52,112 nt of DNA from assembly GCA_006844605.1 (NCBI GenBank), contig SPJN01000001.1, positions 138,024 through 190,135 of the forward strand. The letters are read 5' to 3'. Each line of letters opens with the position of its first letter. Position 1 is the first letter of the stretch. The translations under genes and the position numbers were made by a program. Positions 11,265 to 20,971 of this stretch are shown piece after piece. This DNA is from Hyphomicrobiales bacterium (GTDB lineage Bacteria; Pseudomonadota; Alphaproteobacteria; SPJN01). The notes under the pieces were generated by a model. It had not been told where the DNA came from. It saw only the letters and a program-made list of their open reading frames with translations, and made no database searches.

Positions 11265-12686
11265 CTATTCGGTTTCGGAACTATCTGCGGGATCGGCGTC
11301 AGATGCTTCATCAGCCGCCTCATCTGCCGCTTCACCTGCGGCGGGGTCTTCATCTGCGCTTTCAGGTGCCTTGGCAATCATCTCAAAATCAAGGGCGGAG
11401 CCAGGCTCCAACCCACGCAACATGGACAGGGCGTAATCCAGCTGGAAGTCCTGTTCGTCACCAATGCTGATAGGATAGACAACACCATCGGATTGGCGCG
11501 GTTCTTCACCTTCACCATCGACTGAAAGGTGATTGCGCAGGGCCGCTTCGCCACGCTGCTTTTCGATCAGCACCTTCTTGGCTTCCGGGTCCAGCGGTTG
11601 GCTGGCAACTTCAATATCGGGCCAAATACCCTTGGCCTGAATGGTGCGCCCTGATGGCGTGTAATAGCGCGCGGTGGTCAGGCGGATCGCACCTTGGCTG
11701 CCCAACGGGATGATGGTCTGCACAGACCCTTTGCCAAAGGAACGCATGCCCATCACCACTGCACGACGATGGTCCTGCAACGCCCCCGCAACAATTTCAG
11801 AGGCGGAGGCAGAGCCGCCATTGATTAAAACAATGATCGGCTTGCCATCAATCATATCGCCGCGATTGGCGTTGAAACGTTGAATGTCGCGGGCGTGACG
11901 GCCACGGGTGGACACGATTTCGCCGCGTTCCAAGAATGCATCTGACACACCGATGGCCTGGTCCAGCAGCCCGCCGGGATTGTTGCGCAGATCAAGGACA
12001 TAGCCCTTCAACTTGTCGCCCAAATCATTGTCAAATTCCTTGATGGCCTTTTCAATGCCGGGCAGGGTTTGTTCATTGAATGAGGTGACGCGGATATAAC
12101 CGACATCATCGCCTTCGACATGATAGCGGACAGAGCGGATTTTGATCTTGTCGCGAACAAGGATGACGTCGAATGGTTTTTTGCCTTCGCGGGCAATCGT
12201 TACGGTCAGTGATGTGCTGACCGGGCCGCGCATTTTTTCAACAGCTTCTGAAAGTGTCAGCCCCAACACGGTTTCGCCATCAAGATGGGTGATGTAATCA
12301 CCGCTTTTCAATCCTGCGCGCATGGCCGGGGTGTCGTCGATGGGCGACACAACTTTGACAAAGCCTTCTTCCATTGTGACTTCAATGCCAAGGCCGCCAA
12401 ACTCACCGCGTGTTTGGATTTGCATGTCGCGGTAATTTTTCGGGTTCATATAGCTCGAATGGGGATCAAGGCTTTGCAACATGCCGTTGATTGCCGCTTC
12501 GATAATTTCGGGGTCTTCGACCTCCTCAACATAATCCTCGCGCACCCGCTCAAACACATCGCCAAACAGGTTCAACTGGCGATAGGTTTCCGAATTGGCA
12601 GCTTCGGCCCCGACAAAGGGGCGCGACATGGCCATGCCGGCCAAAAAGGCGCCGACAATCATTGCGGTGATGAGGCTTATACGCAT
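11265..12686 (-). CDS. ctpA: C-terminal processing periplasmic protease (S41 family)
   Basis: A serine protease of the CtpA/Tsp group that trims or degrades periplasmic proteins from the C-terminus. It has a signal anchor (residues 1-20) and a PDZ domain (about 92-175, with RGEFGGLGIEV). The S41 core has the nucleophile within GSASASE (292-297) and the catalytic lysine in RSFGKGSVQ (about K319). The C-terminal 35 residues are an acidic Ala/Asp/Glu tail. It follows the envC-like gene, the arrangement known to link septal hydrolase activation and Ctp proteolysis. Confidence 0.93.
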   Translation of the reverse strand: MRISLITAMIVGAFLAGMAMSRPFVGAEAANSETYRQLNLFGDVFERVREDYVEEVEDPEIIEAAINGMLQSLDPHSSYMNPKNYRDMQIQTRGEFGGLGIEVTMEEGFVKVVSPIDDTPAMRAGLKSGDYITHLDGETVLGLTLSEAVEKMRGPVSTSLTVTIAREGKKPFDVILVRDKIKIRSVRYHVEGDDVGYIRVTSFNEQTLPGIEKAIKEFDNDLGDKLKGYVLDLRNNPGGLLDQAIGVSDAFLERGEIVSTRGRHARDIQRFNANRGDMIDGKPIIVLINGGSASASEIVAGALQDHRRAVVMGMRSFGKGSVQTIIPLGSQGAIRLTTARYYTPSGRTIQAKGIWPDIEVASQPLDPEAKKVLIEKQRGEAALRNHLSVDGEGEEPRQSDGVVYPISIGDEQDFQLDYALSMLRGLEPGSALDFEMIAKAPESADEDPAAGEAADEAADEASDADPADSSETE

Positions 12687-12735
12687 AAGCGGTTTTCTTT
12701 CCTAATTGCCGTCCAAGAATTTGAACAGCCAAGTA

Positions 12736-14127
12736 TTATAGCAATCCGGCAAAACGCCGTTCTTCCCGGCTGAACCAATAGGCCGGATTGATGGGTTTGC
12801 CGTCCCGTCTGATTTCAACATAAAGTAGGGGGGATTGCCCCTGTTTTGTTGAATTTGACCAATCAGTATGGCGGGATTGCGGCGATACATTACCAATTGG
12901 CTCGCCCGCCAACAAGGTCTGGCCCAAGGTCACGTCAATTTGCGCCAATCCGGCGATAAGTATGTGATATCCTTGGCCAACATTGATGATCACCAGACCA
13001 CCCATTGACCGGAAAGGGCCAGAATAGACCACTTTTCCCGGTGCGCTGGCGGTAACCTGCGCCCCCGGTGCAATGGCAAGGCTGATCCCTTCTTGCGCGG
13101 CGGCACCACGATAGGGCCGCGTGCCATAACCAACCATTAATCGTCCCCGTGCGGGAAGGCGCAATTTGCCCTTTTGGGCGGCGAAATCACCGCGATAGGA
13201 CAGGGCTTCACGCGTGACGTTGACGGGTTGGCTTTCAGCTGCCCTTGATGCTTGTGCCGTGGTCGTTTGTGATGCGGGCTTGATTTTCATGCTGCGCAAA
13301 TGGGGGCGCGGACCTGAGGGGGCGCTGGCGTTAAGGCTGCGCAGATTGGGGCGATTGGCCCGCGCTGTCGCTTTTTGCTGCTTGGTCTGCTCAATCTTTT
13401 TCAGCAGGTCTTCCAGATCGCGGGCCTCATGGCGCAGGGCATTGACCTTGGCTGTTGTTTTTTCCAACGATTTGGTCAGCTCATGTTGTGCGGATTTCTG
13501 CTTGTCCATCAGGCGGGCAAGGGTCGCGCGTTTGTCGCTCAGAACTGATTGGCTGCTTGCCAGTTTTTGCTGGGCTTCTTCCTGTACGGATTTTTCGCGA
13601 GACAGGGCGGTCAATTCCTTGGCGATTTCAGCCGCCTGCAATTCGATGCTGGGCACGATTTGGCGCATCACGGCGGCGGCACGAACGCGATTGATCAGCG
13701 GATCGCTATCATCAAGTTCTACGGTACCGGGCCGCCGGGTCAATCGGGTCAGGGCCGCGATGGTCGTCTGCTTGTCAGATTCCTGCTCGTTCAGGGCGTC
13801 TTCCTTGGCAGCGATGGATCGGTCGAGTTCTGCCAACAGGGTGTCAATTTTGTTGCTGCGTTGCTCAATCTCTTGCACCTGCCGGGCAATCACAACCAAC
13901 TTGGCAGACAGACTGGCGCTGTTTTTTTCTGTTGATTGCTTTTGATTTTGCAGGGCCGCGATTTCGCTATCTGCTGCTGCCAATTCGGTTTTGATGGTGG
14001 CAAGCCGCGATTGTGGCGCATCGGCTTGCCCGGCGGCAGGCGGGATCGACAGGCCCGGCGCAACGCCAATACCGACGAGCAGGCCGATCATCCAACCAGT
14101 GAGCCGAGCTGTGCGCTGTGGCCTCAT
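12736..14127 (-). CDS. EnvC-like murein hydrolase activator (degenerate M23/LytM)
   Basis: A 463-residue exported protein with a signal peptide (about 1-33), long heptad-rich coiled coils (about 35-270) and a C-terminal LytM/M23 domain (about 340-455). The zinc ligands of active M23 enzymes are not kept: the HxGxD position reads EGISL, and the HxH position reads YHILIAG. It therefore fits EnvC-type activators of N-acetylmuramyl amidases rather than a hydrolase. It lies between gpmI and ctpA in the usual alphaproteobacterial order and probably helps split the septal wall. Confidence 0.87.
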   Translation of the reverse strand: MRPQRTARLTGWMIGLLVGIGVAPGLSIPPAAGQADAPQSRLATIKTELAAADSEIAALQNQKQSTEKNSASLSAKLVVIARQVQEIEQRSNKIDTLLAELDRSIAAKEDALNEQESDKQTTIAALTRLTRRPGTVELDDSDPLINRVRAAAVMRQIVPSIELQAAEIAKELTALSREKSVQEEAQQKLASSQSVLSDKRATLARLMDKQKSAQHELTKSLEKTTAKVNALRHEARDLEDLLKKIEQTKQQKATARANRPNLRSLNASAPSGPRPHLRSMKIKPASQTTTAQASRAAESQPVNVTREALSYRGDFAAQKGKLRLPARGRLMVGYGTRPYRGAAAQEGISLAIAPGAQVTASAPGKVVYSGPFRSMGGLVIINVGQGYHILIAGLAQIDVTLGQTLLAGEPIGNVSPQSRHTDWSNSTKQGQSPLLYVEIRRDGKPINPAYWFSREERRFAGLL

Positions 14128-14133
14128 CAGTTG

Positions 14134-15720
14134 TTAGGCAACGGCTGAGGATTGGCTGTCATTGCTGCCGCCTTGGGATTTGGCAGCGACGACCAGATCG
14201 GTGCCCGTCATTTCGTCAGGCTGGTTCATCCCCATCAGGCCCAAAACCGTTGGGGCGATGTCGGCCAGCTTGCCATCCTTCAATGCGGCATCAGCCTTGT
14301 TGACCAGGATCAACGGCACCTTGAAACTGGTATGGGCTGTGTGCGGATTGTCAGTTGACGGGTCACGCATTTGTTCCACATTGCCGTGGTCAGCGGTGAT
14401 TAACATGCTGCCACCAACTTGCGTCACAGCCTGTGTCAGGCGACCAACACAAGTGTCGATGGTTTCGACAGCCTTGATCGCCGCTTCCATAATGCCCGTG
14501 TGTCCAACCATGTCGGGATTGGCATAGTTCACCACGATAAAGTCATGCTTGCCGCTGGTAATCTCTTCAACCAAACGATCGGTCACTTCATGTGCTGACA
14601 TTTCAGGCTGCAGGTCATAGGTCGCGACCTTGGGACTGGGGATCAAAATGCGTTCTTCGCCATCAAAGTTTTCCTCACGGCCACCATTAAAGAAAAAAGT
14701 GACGTGGGCATATTTCTCGGTTTCGGCAATGTGCAGTTGGGTTTTGCCATTGTCAGCCAAATAGGCACCCAACACATTGTTCAGCCTTTCTGGGGGGAAC
14801 ATGGCGGCGACGTCTGCTGCCAGCGCGGCGGAATATTCCACCATGCCAACGGTGCCGATCAGTTTGGGCTGGCGCGTGCGGGCAAAGCCGTCAAAGGCAA
14901 TGTCAGTCAGGGCGGTCAGGATTTCGCGCGCACGGTCGGCACGGAAATTTGCCATGATTACCGCATCGCCATCCTTCATCCCGTCATAGCCATTGATGCC
15001 GATAGGATTGACGAATTCATCTGTGATGTCAGCGGCATAACTTTGCTCAATCGCCTGTGCTGCGCTGGGCACGCTGGTGCCGCCCTCGGTCAGAACCTTA
15101 TAGGCCTTTTCAACACGGTCCCACCGCTTGTCACGGTCCATGGCATAGAAGCGGCCAGATAGGGTGGCGATGGCGCAATTGTCCAGACCGGCAATGTCCC
15201 GTTCAAACTTTGCAATAAACTCAGCCGCGCTTTTTGGCGGGGTGTCGCGGCCATCAAGAAAGGCATGGACGGCAACACGTAGCCCTTGTGCGACCAGAAT
15301 TTTGCACATGGCAACCATGTGATCCTGATGGGAATGGACGCCGCCTGGCGACATCAGCCCCATCAGATGAACGGTCCCGGTTCCATCCTGCTTTGCCTTG
15401 GTGAGCAGATCGGTCAAGATTTGATTGTCGGCCAGTGTGCCGGTCTCAATCGCCTCATCAATGCGGGGCAGATCTTGCAAAACCACCCGGCCAGAGCCAA
15501 GGTTCATATGCCCCACTTCTGAGTTACCCATTTGCCCGTCAGGCAGGCCCACATGACGCCCTGATGTGTCGAGCGTGGCAAAGGGCATGTCCGCCAACAG
15601 GCGGTCATAATTGGGGGTGTTGGCACGCGCAATCGCACTGGAGGGGGAGGTCGGCTGGTGACCCCATCCGTCAAGAATGCAAAGGACAGTCGGTATGCGT
15701 TTGGTTTGATGCGCGCTCAT
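14134..15720 (-). CDS. gpmI: 2,3-bisphosphoglycerate-independent phosphoglycerate mutase
   Basis: Interconverts 3- and 2-phosphoglycerate in glycolysis and gluconeogenesis, using two metal ions and a phosphoserine. Seen: CILDGWG (metal Asp about D17), GNSEVGH with the phosphorylated Ser (about S67), HQDHM, HAFLDGRDTPP and the C-terminal metal motif TADHGNVEQM. The 528 residues are typical. ATG 15720 is preferred to the TTG two codons earlier. The start of the envC-like gene is 6 bp downstream, so translation is probably coupled. Confidence 0.96.
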   Translation of the reverse strand: MSAHQTKRIPTVLCILDGWGHQPTSPSSAIARANTPNYDRLLADMPFATLDTSGRHVGLPDGQMGNSEVGHMNLGSGRVVLQDLPRIDEAIETGTLADNQILTDLLTKAKQDGTGTVHLMGLMSPGGVHSHQDHMVAMCKILVAQGLRVAVHAFLDGRDTPPKSAAEFIAKFERDIAGLDNCAIATLSGRFYAMDRDKRWDRVEKAYKVLTEGGTSVPSAAQAIEQSYAADITDEFVNPIGINGYDGMKDGDAVIMANFRADRAREILTALTDIAFDGFARTRQPKLIGTVGMVEYSAALAADVAAMFPPERLNNVLGAYLADNGKTQLHIAETEKYAHVTFFFNGGREENFDGEERILIPSPKVATYDLQPEMSAHEVTDRLVEEITSGKHDFIVVNYANPDMVGHTGIMEAAIKAVETIDTCVGRLTQAVTQVGGSMLITADHGNVEQMRDPSTDNPHTAHTSFKVPLILVNKADAALKDGKLADIAPTVLGLMGMNQPDEMTGTDLVVAAKSQGGSNDSQSSAVA

Positions 15721-15778
15721 GAACAAAACTCGTCTGAAATTACAGCAATTTAGGGGCCAAATTGCCGTGATTCAGGGC

Positions 15779-15814
15779 AAAAAACAAGCGCCCTCTTGGT
15801 CGCGCCGTTGGGCG
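15779..15814 (-). terminator. Possible terminator after rlmH
   Basis: Read on the minus strand, CGCCC (15814-15810) pairs with GGGCG (15793-15789) across a 16-nt loop that can fold further. CTTG and six Ts (15784-15779) follow. The stem is short, so this is tentative. It lies between rlmH and gpmI. Confidence 0.35.
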
Positions 15815-15838
15815 TCAGGGTAACGGTGGCGGGCCGAT

Positions 15839-15854
15839 TGTTTCACGGGAAACA
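15839..15854. promoter_or_regulatory. parS-like ParB binding site
   Basis: TGTTTCACGGGAAACA differs from the bacterial parS consensus TGTTTCACGTGAAACA at one central base. The symmetry extends to ATTG...CAAT (15837-15856). It lies in the intergenic gap between gpmI and rlmH. parS is the centromere bound by ParB for chromosome segregation. Activity here is inferred from sequence alone. Confidence 0.6.
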
Positions 15855-15878
15855 ATTTCAACTGATTGATCCTAAAGG

Positions 15879-16370
15879 CTAATCCCTGTGATAGGGGTGC
15901 CCGGCCAATATTGTGGCGGCCCGGTATAGCTGTTCTGCCAACACGGTGCGGGCCAGCATATGGGGCAGGGTCATGCGCCCGAAACTCAACACAAGGTCCG
16001 CTTCGGCCCGTACATCGGGGGCCAACCCATCAGCGCCGCCGATCAAGAAGCTGGCATGGCGGACGCCCTGATCCTGGAATTTTTCCAGCCTGGTGGCAAG
16101 TTCACGCGAGGATAAGGTCTTGCCGCGTTCATCCATGCAGATGGTGACGCTGCCTTCAGGGCGCATGGCGCGCAGCAAGTCCGCCTCCGCCTGTTTCAGC
16201 TGTTCACCACCAAGGCCCTTTTTGGCATCGGCTTCGCGGATATGCAGCGGCCCGATTGAGCCTATGGCCGGCTTGTTCCCCTTGGTGCCAAGGCGGGATT
16301 GGTAATCCTTGATCAGGGTCAGTTCAGGCCCTGCCTTTAGCCGCCCGATGGCCAGAATGTGCAGGTCCAT
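15879..16370 (-). CDS. rlmH: 23S rRNA pseudouridine-1915 N3-methyltransferase RlmH
   Basis: A SPOUT-class methyltransferase that modifies helix 69 of 23S rRNA in the assembled 70S ribosome. Seen: N-terminal MDLHILAIGRLKAGPE, the central SFLIGGADGLAPDVRAEADLVLSFGRMTLPHMLARTVLAEQLYRA SAM-binding knot, and the final AGHPYHRD motif. The 163 residues are normal. It lies 9 bp after rsfS, the usual partnership. Confidence 0.95.
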   Translation of the reverse strand: MDLHILAIGRLKAGPELTLIKDYQSRLGTKGNKPAIGSIGPLHIREADAKKGLGGEQLKQAEADLLRAMRPEGSVTICMDERGKTLSSRELATRLEKFQDQGVRHASFLIGGADGLAPDVRAEADLVLSFGRMTLPHMLARTVLAEQLYRAATILAGHPYHRD

Positions 16371-16379
16371 GACGTGTGG

Positions 16380-16832
16380 TCAATCTTCGGCGCTGTCTTC
16401 TGCACGATCATCGGCATTGTCTTCATCAGACGGGCTGACTGACCATAGCCGTTCAATCTTATAGAATTCGCGCACTTCGGGGCGGAACAGATGCACGATC
16501 ACATCACCTGTATCGACAACGATCCAATCGCCGGTCTGTTTGCCGTCAATTTTCGGCACGCCGAAGCCGGCATCCTTCAACCGTTCAGACAATTTGGCAG
16601 TCATTGCCATGACCTGACGAGATGACCGGCCAGAAGCCACGACCATATAATCGGCAATGCTTGTCTTGCCGTTCAGGTCAATGGTGACAATGTCTTCACC
16701 CTTGTCATCATCAAGCGAGGTTTCAATGAGCGTGAGCAATTTGGCAACGATTTCCCGCCCGGATTGGGCTTGGGTGGCGTCACTATTTTCCGGTTTTGCG
16801 ATCAGGGTCGCATCCTCCTGAAGGGGGCCCAC
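16380..16832 (-). CDS. rsfS: Ribosomal silencing factor RsfS
   Basis: Binds ribosomal protein uL14 and blocks subunit joining when nutrients are scarce. The core runs from about residue 25 to 130: EDIVTIDLNGKTSIADYMVVASGRSSRQVMAMTAKLSERLK, then DWIVVDTGDVIVHLFRPEVREFYKIERLW. The C-terminal tail is acidic (Asp/Glu/Ala). The start is uncertain. GTG 16832 is the only reasonable long start; a shorter protein beginning nearer the conserved core cannot be excluded. Confidence 0.92.
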   Translation of the reverse strand: MGPLQEDATLIAKPENSDATQAQSGREIVAKLLTLIETSLDDDKGEDIVTIDLNGKTSIADYMVVASGRSSRQVMAMTAKLSERLKDAGFGVPKIDGKQTGDWIVVDTGDVIVHLFRPEVREFYKIERLWSVSPSDEDNADDRAEDSAED

Positions 16833-16880
16833 ATCATCGGGGGCCAGTGTTTCTAATCATAAAGCGGTTCGATTGGGGCA

Positions 16881-17465
16881 TCAAGGCCAGTCGCCACGGT
16901 CCCGAATTGCAGTTGAACTTAAGGGGCTTAGCGGGCCACTTAAAAAGGCCCAAGCGGGTGCAGCGGTGTTGCCGATGCGCGACCAGTCCCGTTCGTTCAG
17001 CCGGTAACGGGCAAATTGTTGCGCGGCCGGGCTGGCAAGGGCACGCGTGGCATTGCCGGGGCGATCAATCACGGCAATGGGAACGGTCCGCATGATCTGT
17101 TGCCAATTGCGCCAGTGGTGAAAGCCCGCCAGATTGTCAGCCCCCATCAGCCAGACAAAGCGGTGATTGGGGTGCGCACGTTGCAGGGCGCGCAACGTAT
17201 CGATTGTATAGCTGGTGTGATGACGTTGTTCAAAATCAGACACACGAATACGGGGATGACGCGCGGCGGCAACGGCCTGATCAAGGCGCTGGTCATAATC
17301 AGCGGTTTGAGATGCGTCTTTTAGCGGATTTTGCGGGCTGACCAGCCACCATACCTGATCAAGACCAAGCCGGGCCAACGCCATTTTTGAAATATGGCGA
17401 TGCCCTTCATGGGCGGGGTTGAATGACCCGCCAAGCAGTCCGATCTTGCGTATGTGCGTTCCCAT
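16881..17465 (-). CDS. nadD: Nicotinate-nucleotide adenylyltransferase
   Basis: Adenylates nicotinate mononucleotide in NAD synthesis. The nucleotidyltransferase motif GGSFNPAHEGHRHI is near the N-terminus (about 14-27), followed by WWLVSPQNPLKD, and SSTAIRD is at the C-terminus. The 194 residues are normal. It sits between proA (11 bp upstream) and rsfS (about 48 bp downstream) in the standard order. Confidence 0.95.
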   Translation of the reverse strand: MGTHIRKIGLLGGSFNPAHEGHRHISKMALARLGLDQVWWLVSPQNPLKDASQTADYDQRLDQAVAAARHPRIRVSDFEQRHHTSYTIDTLRALQRAHPNHRFVWLMGADNLAGFHHWRNWQQIMRTVPIAVIDRPGNATRALASPAAQQFARYRLNERDWSRIGNTAAPAWAFLSGPLSPLSSTAIRDRGDWP

Positions 17466-17476
17466 CAGCCTGTCAC

Positions 17477-18751
17477 TTATGGCCGTGTCTGACCGGTGCC
17501 GCGCACGACATATTTGAAGCTGGTCAATTGTTCCAACCCGACAGGGCCGCGGGCATGAATGCGCCCGGTTGAAATGCCGATTTCTGCGCCAAAGCCAAAT
17601 TCGCCCCCATCTGCATACTGCGTTGAGGCATTGTGCAACACGATGGAGGAATCGATTTGTGCCAAAAACTTGTCAGCGGCCCCTGCATCATCAGTGACGA
17701 TTGAATCGGTGTGCGCGCTGCCATAACCATTGATGTGGGCAATCGCCTCATCAATCCCATCCACTGTTTTGATAGAGACGATGGGTTCAAGATATTCGGT
17801 CACCCAATCATCTTCTGTGGCGGGGATCACGCGGTCATTCACTTGCTGCACCAGTTCGTCGCCGCGCACCTCGCAGCCTGCGGTTTGCAAGCGCACGACA
17901 ATGGGGGCCAGATGCGTGTCAGCAACGGCGCGATCGATCAAAACTGTTTCGGCTGCACCGCAAATTGAAGTGCGGCGCATCTTGGCATTGAAGACAATAT
18001 CTTCAGCCATTTGGGCATCGGCACCCCTGTCCACATAGACGTGGCACAGGCCTTCAAGATGGGCGAAAACAGGCACGCGGGCCTCTGCCTGCACGCGGGC
18101 AATCAGGCTTTTGCCGCCACGGGGCACGATAATATCGATGGCGCTATCAAGGCCGCCCAGCATGGCGCCGACCGCAGCGCGATCAGTAGTGGGAACCATT
18201 TGAATAGCGGTTTCAGGCAGGTCGGCGGCAGTCAAACCGTTTACCAAACATTGATGGATCGCACGACTGGAATGATAGCTTTCAGAACCGCCGCGCAAAA
18301 TAACGGCGTTCCCAGCCTTCAAACCCAACGCGCCTGCATCAGCGGTCACATTGGGGCGGCTTTCATAAATGATACCAATCACGCCCAAGGGCACGCGGAT
18401 ACGCTGAAACTTCAGGCCATTGGGGCGTTCCCAATCTGCCATAACTTCGCCGACGGGATCGGGCAGGGTTGCCACCGCTTCAAGCCCGGCGGCGATGCCC
18501 TCAATACGATCTTCGTCAAGGGCCAGCCGATCCAACATGGCGGCACTGATGCCCTTTTCTTCGGCAGCTTCCATGTCCTTGGTGTTGGCGAGCAAGATGG
18601 CACTCGCATGGGCGCGCATGTCTGCGGCGGCTGCCAACAGCGCCCTGTCCTTTTGTGCTGTGGGGGCAAGGGCAAGGGCGCGGGTCGCCTGCTTTGCATT
18701 GCGGCCGATGTCCAACATCATCGCGTCAATTGATTGTTCTGTCTTGCTCAT
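17477..18751 (-). CDS. proA: Gamma-glutamyl phosphate reductase
   Basis: The second step of proline synthesis: NADPH-dependent reduction of glutamyl-5-phosphate to the semialdehyde. It has an aldehyde-dehydrogenase fold with the catalytic cysteine in SICGAAETV (about C264), the ProA hallmark VPRGGKSLI, and [31 protein letters not shown] near the C-terminus. The 424 residues are standard. It starts 4 bp after the proB stop, so it is transcribed and probably translated together with it. Confidence 0.97.
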   Translation of the reverse strand: MSKTEQSIDAMMLDIGRNAKQATRALALAPTAQKDRALLAAAADMRAHASAILLANTKDMEAAEEKGISAAMLDRLALDEDRIEGIAAGLEAVATLPDPVGEVMADWERPNGLKFQRIRVPLGVIGIIYESRPNVTADAGALGLKAGNAVILRGGSESYHSSRAIHQCLVNGLTAADLPETAIQMVPTTDRAAVGAMLGGLDSAIDIIVPRGGKSLIARVQAEARVPVFAHLEGLCHVYVDRGADAQMAEDIVFNAKMRRTSICGAAETVLIDRAVADTHLAPIVVRLQTAGCEVRGDELVQQVNDRVIPATEDDWVTEYLEPIVSIKTVDGIDEAIAHINGYGSAHTDSIVTDDAGAADKFLAQIDSSIVLHNASTQYADGGEFGFGAEIGISTGRIHARGPVGLEQLTSFKYVVRGTGQTRP

Positions 18752-18755
18752 GACT

Positions 18756-19892
18756 TCAATCCATTCGTTCGTTTTGCTGGGCCTGATCGGTCATCACCAG
18801 ATCGTCCCTGTGAATAAGGGCATGGCGACCCTTATAGCCCAAAATGTCGGCGATTTGCTCGCTCTGCAATCCCATGATGGCGCGGGCATCTTCAACGTCA
18901 TAGCCGATAAGGCCGCGCGCAATAACGGTGCCGTTATTGATGATGTCCACAGAATCGCCCTTGGCGAAATTGCCTTCGATTGCGTTCACGCCAGCGGACA
19001 ACAGGCTGCGCCCCTTAAGAAGTGCTGCTGCGGCACCATCATCAATGGTGACAATACCGTTGGCCTTCAAGGTGCCCAAAATCCATTGCTTGCGTGCGGC
19101 CTGGGGCGATTGGCTTGCCGTAAACCAGGTGGCACGTGCGCCGTCGCGCAATGCATTGACCGGGCGAATGACCTTGCCAGATGTGATGGCGACAGCCGCC
19201 CCCATTGCGGTGGCAAGTTTTGCGGCGTCAATCTTGGTGCGCATCCCGCCCGTCCCATAGGAGGAGCCGACACCGCCAGCCATCGCCGCGATCTTGTCTG
19301 TGATTTCTGTGACTTCACCAATGTGATCAGCGCCGGGGTTGTCGCGCGGATCGTCGGCATACAGACCATCAATATCGGATAGGATGATCAGGCAATCAGC
19401 CTCAACCATACCAGCCACGCGGGCGGACAGACGGTCATTGTCGCCATAGCGAATTTCGCTGGTTGCCACCGTGTCATTTTCATTCACGATGGGCACAACA
19501 CCCTGTGCCAACAAGGTGCTGAGGGTTGAGCGCGCGTTAAGGTATCGCCGTCGTTCTTCGGTGTCGTCGAGCGTCAGCAATATTTGCGCGATGGTTAAAC
19601 CATGTTTTGCCAAGGCATCCTGATAGGCATGGGCCAGCTTGATTTGCCCGGTTGCGGCAGATGCCTGACTTTCCTCAAGCCGTAACTTTCCAGTCTTGAA
19701 ACCAAGTTGATGACGCCCCAAGGCGATGGAGCCTGATGACACCAACACAACCTGTTTGCCATCGGCGGTCAGCATGGCGACATCATCTGACAGGCCCGTT
19801 AGAAAGGCATGATTGATGGTCCCGTCCTCATTCACAAGGAGGGAGGAGCCGATCTTGATCACGATGCGATTGGCGTTGTTCAGCCGGCTCAT
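18756..19892 (-). CDS. proB: Glutamate 5-kinase
   Basis: The first and feedback-controlled step of proline synthesis. It has an amino-acid kinase domain ([51 protein letters not shown]) and a C-terminal PUA domain (about 280-365, beginning [20 protein letters not shown]). It has 378 residues from ATG 19892. The start overlaps the obgE stop as ATGA, which favours this over an in-frame GTG at 19901. No proline riboswitch or attenuator is visible. Confidence 0.96.
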   Translation of the reverse strand: MSRLNNANRIVIKIGSSLLVNEDGTINHAFLTGLSDDVAMLTADGKQVVLVSSGSIALGRHQLGFKTGKLRLEESQASAATGQIKLAHAYQDALAKHGLTIAQILLTLDDTEERRRYLNARSTLSTLLAQGVVPIVNENDTVATSEIRYGDNDRLSARVAGMVEADCLIILSDIDGLYADDPRDNPGADHIGEVTEITDKIAAMAGGVGSSYGTGGMRTKIDAAKLATAMGAAVAITSGKVIRPVNALRDGARATWFTASQSPQAARKQWILGTLKANGIVTIDDGAAAALLKGRSLLSAGVNAIEGNFAKGDSVDIINNGTVIARGLIGYDVEDARAIMGLQSEQIADILGYKGRHALIHRDDLVMTDQAQQNERMD

Positions 19893-20959
19893 GGCTGCCA
19901 CCCGGTATCGCTGGGCAGGTCCTCCTCCTCTTGCTGTTCAGCAAGAATGGCGGCGCGTTCCGCTTCCTTAAAGGGTTTGATCACCTCAATCAGGGCACGC
20001 ATGACAAGGGGGACATTGCGGCCAGAAACACCGGACATGATCATCACATCATCGCGTCCGCTTGCGTCCATCAATGCCTTGCGTTTTTCATCGACCAGCT
20101 TGTCTGTCATGGCGTCGGTTTTGTTCAACACCAGAACTTCAGGCTTTTCATCAAGCCCGCCGCCATAGGCCGTCAACTCATCGCGGATCGTGCGATAAGA
20201 CCCGGCAACATCATCGGCTGTGCCGTCAACAAGGTGAAGCAATACGGGGCACCGTTCCACATGGCCCAGGAATCGGTCGCCAAGGCCGTGGCCTTCATGC
20301 GCCCCTTCGATCAGGCCGGGAATATCTGCCAGCACGAAATCAAACCCATCCTGCCGCACAACGCCCAAATTGGGGTTTAGCGTGGTGAAGGGATAGTTCG
20401 CGATTTTGGGCTGTGCCTTGGTGACCGCTGACAGGAATGTTGACTTACCCGCATTGGGCAGGCCAACCAACCCCGCATCTGCGATTAGTTTCAGGCGTAG
20501 CCAAATCCATTTTTCCAACCCGTCCTGTCCGGCGTTGGCGCGCCGGGGTGCCCGATTGGTTGAGCTTTTGAAGTAAGCATTGCCAAAGCCGCCATTGCCG
20601 CCTTTCAGCAGCGTCAGGGACTGGCCTTCCTTTGTCAGGTCAGCAATCAGCGTGTCGCGATCTTCTTCAAATATCTGTGTGCCGACGGGCACTTTCAATA
20701 TGATATCATCGCCTGAGCGGCCATTGCGGTCCTTGCCCATGCCATGCATGCCGGTGCTGGCCTTGAAATGCTGTTGATAGCGATAATCGATCAATGTGTT
20801 CAGGCCGTGTGCCGCCTCGATAATAATGTGGCCACCGCGTCCGCCATTGCCGCCATCGGGTCCGCCGAATTCGACATTGGCCTCGCGCCGGAAACTGACG
20901 CAGCCTGCGCCGCCGTTGCCCGAACGGATATAGATTTTTGCTTGATCAAGAAATTTCAT
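19889..20959 (-). CDS. obgE: Obg-family GTPase ObgE/CgtA
   Basis: An essential ribosome-associated GTPase. The Gly-rich Obg fold is residues 1-158 ([16 protein letters not shown] and following). The G domain has P-loop GLPNAGKST (about 166-174), [16 protein letters not shown] and NKTDAM. The C-terminus is an acidic [11 protein letters not shown] tail. The 356 residues are normal. Its final ATGA overlaps the proB start. Confidence 0.97.
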   Translation of the reverse strand: MKFLDQAKIYIRSGNGGAGCVSFRREANVEFGGPDGGNGGRGGHIIIEAAHGLNTLIDYRYQQHFKASTGMHGMGKDRNGRSGDDIILKVPVGTQIFEEDRDTLIADLTKEGQSLTLLKGGNGGFGNAYFKSSTNRAPRRANAGQDGLEKWIWLRLKLIADAGLVGLPNAGKSTFLSAVTKAQPKIANYPFTTLNPNLGVVRQDGFDFVLADIPGLIEGAHEGHGLGDRFLGHVERCPVLLHLVDGTADDVAGSYRTIRDELTAYGGGLDEKPEVLVLNKTDAMTDKLVDEKRKALMDASGRDDVMIMSGVSGRNVPLVMRALIEVIKPFKEAERAAILAEQQEEEDLPSDTGWQP

Positions 20960-20971
20960 GGCGTGTGCCTG

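Noticed and set aside
13214-13945. A 243-codon open frame opposite the envC-like gene
   Set aside because: Ser/Arg/Ala-rich composition is the mirror of the coiled-coil coding strand, with no domain pattern.
12736-14127. Active M23 peptidase
   Set aside because: The zinc-binding HxGxD and HxH motifs are not conserved, so an activator is the better reading.
18011-18733. A 240-codon open frame opposite proA
   Set aside because: It is fully antisense to a clear proA and has low-complexity content with no ribosome binding site.
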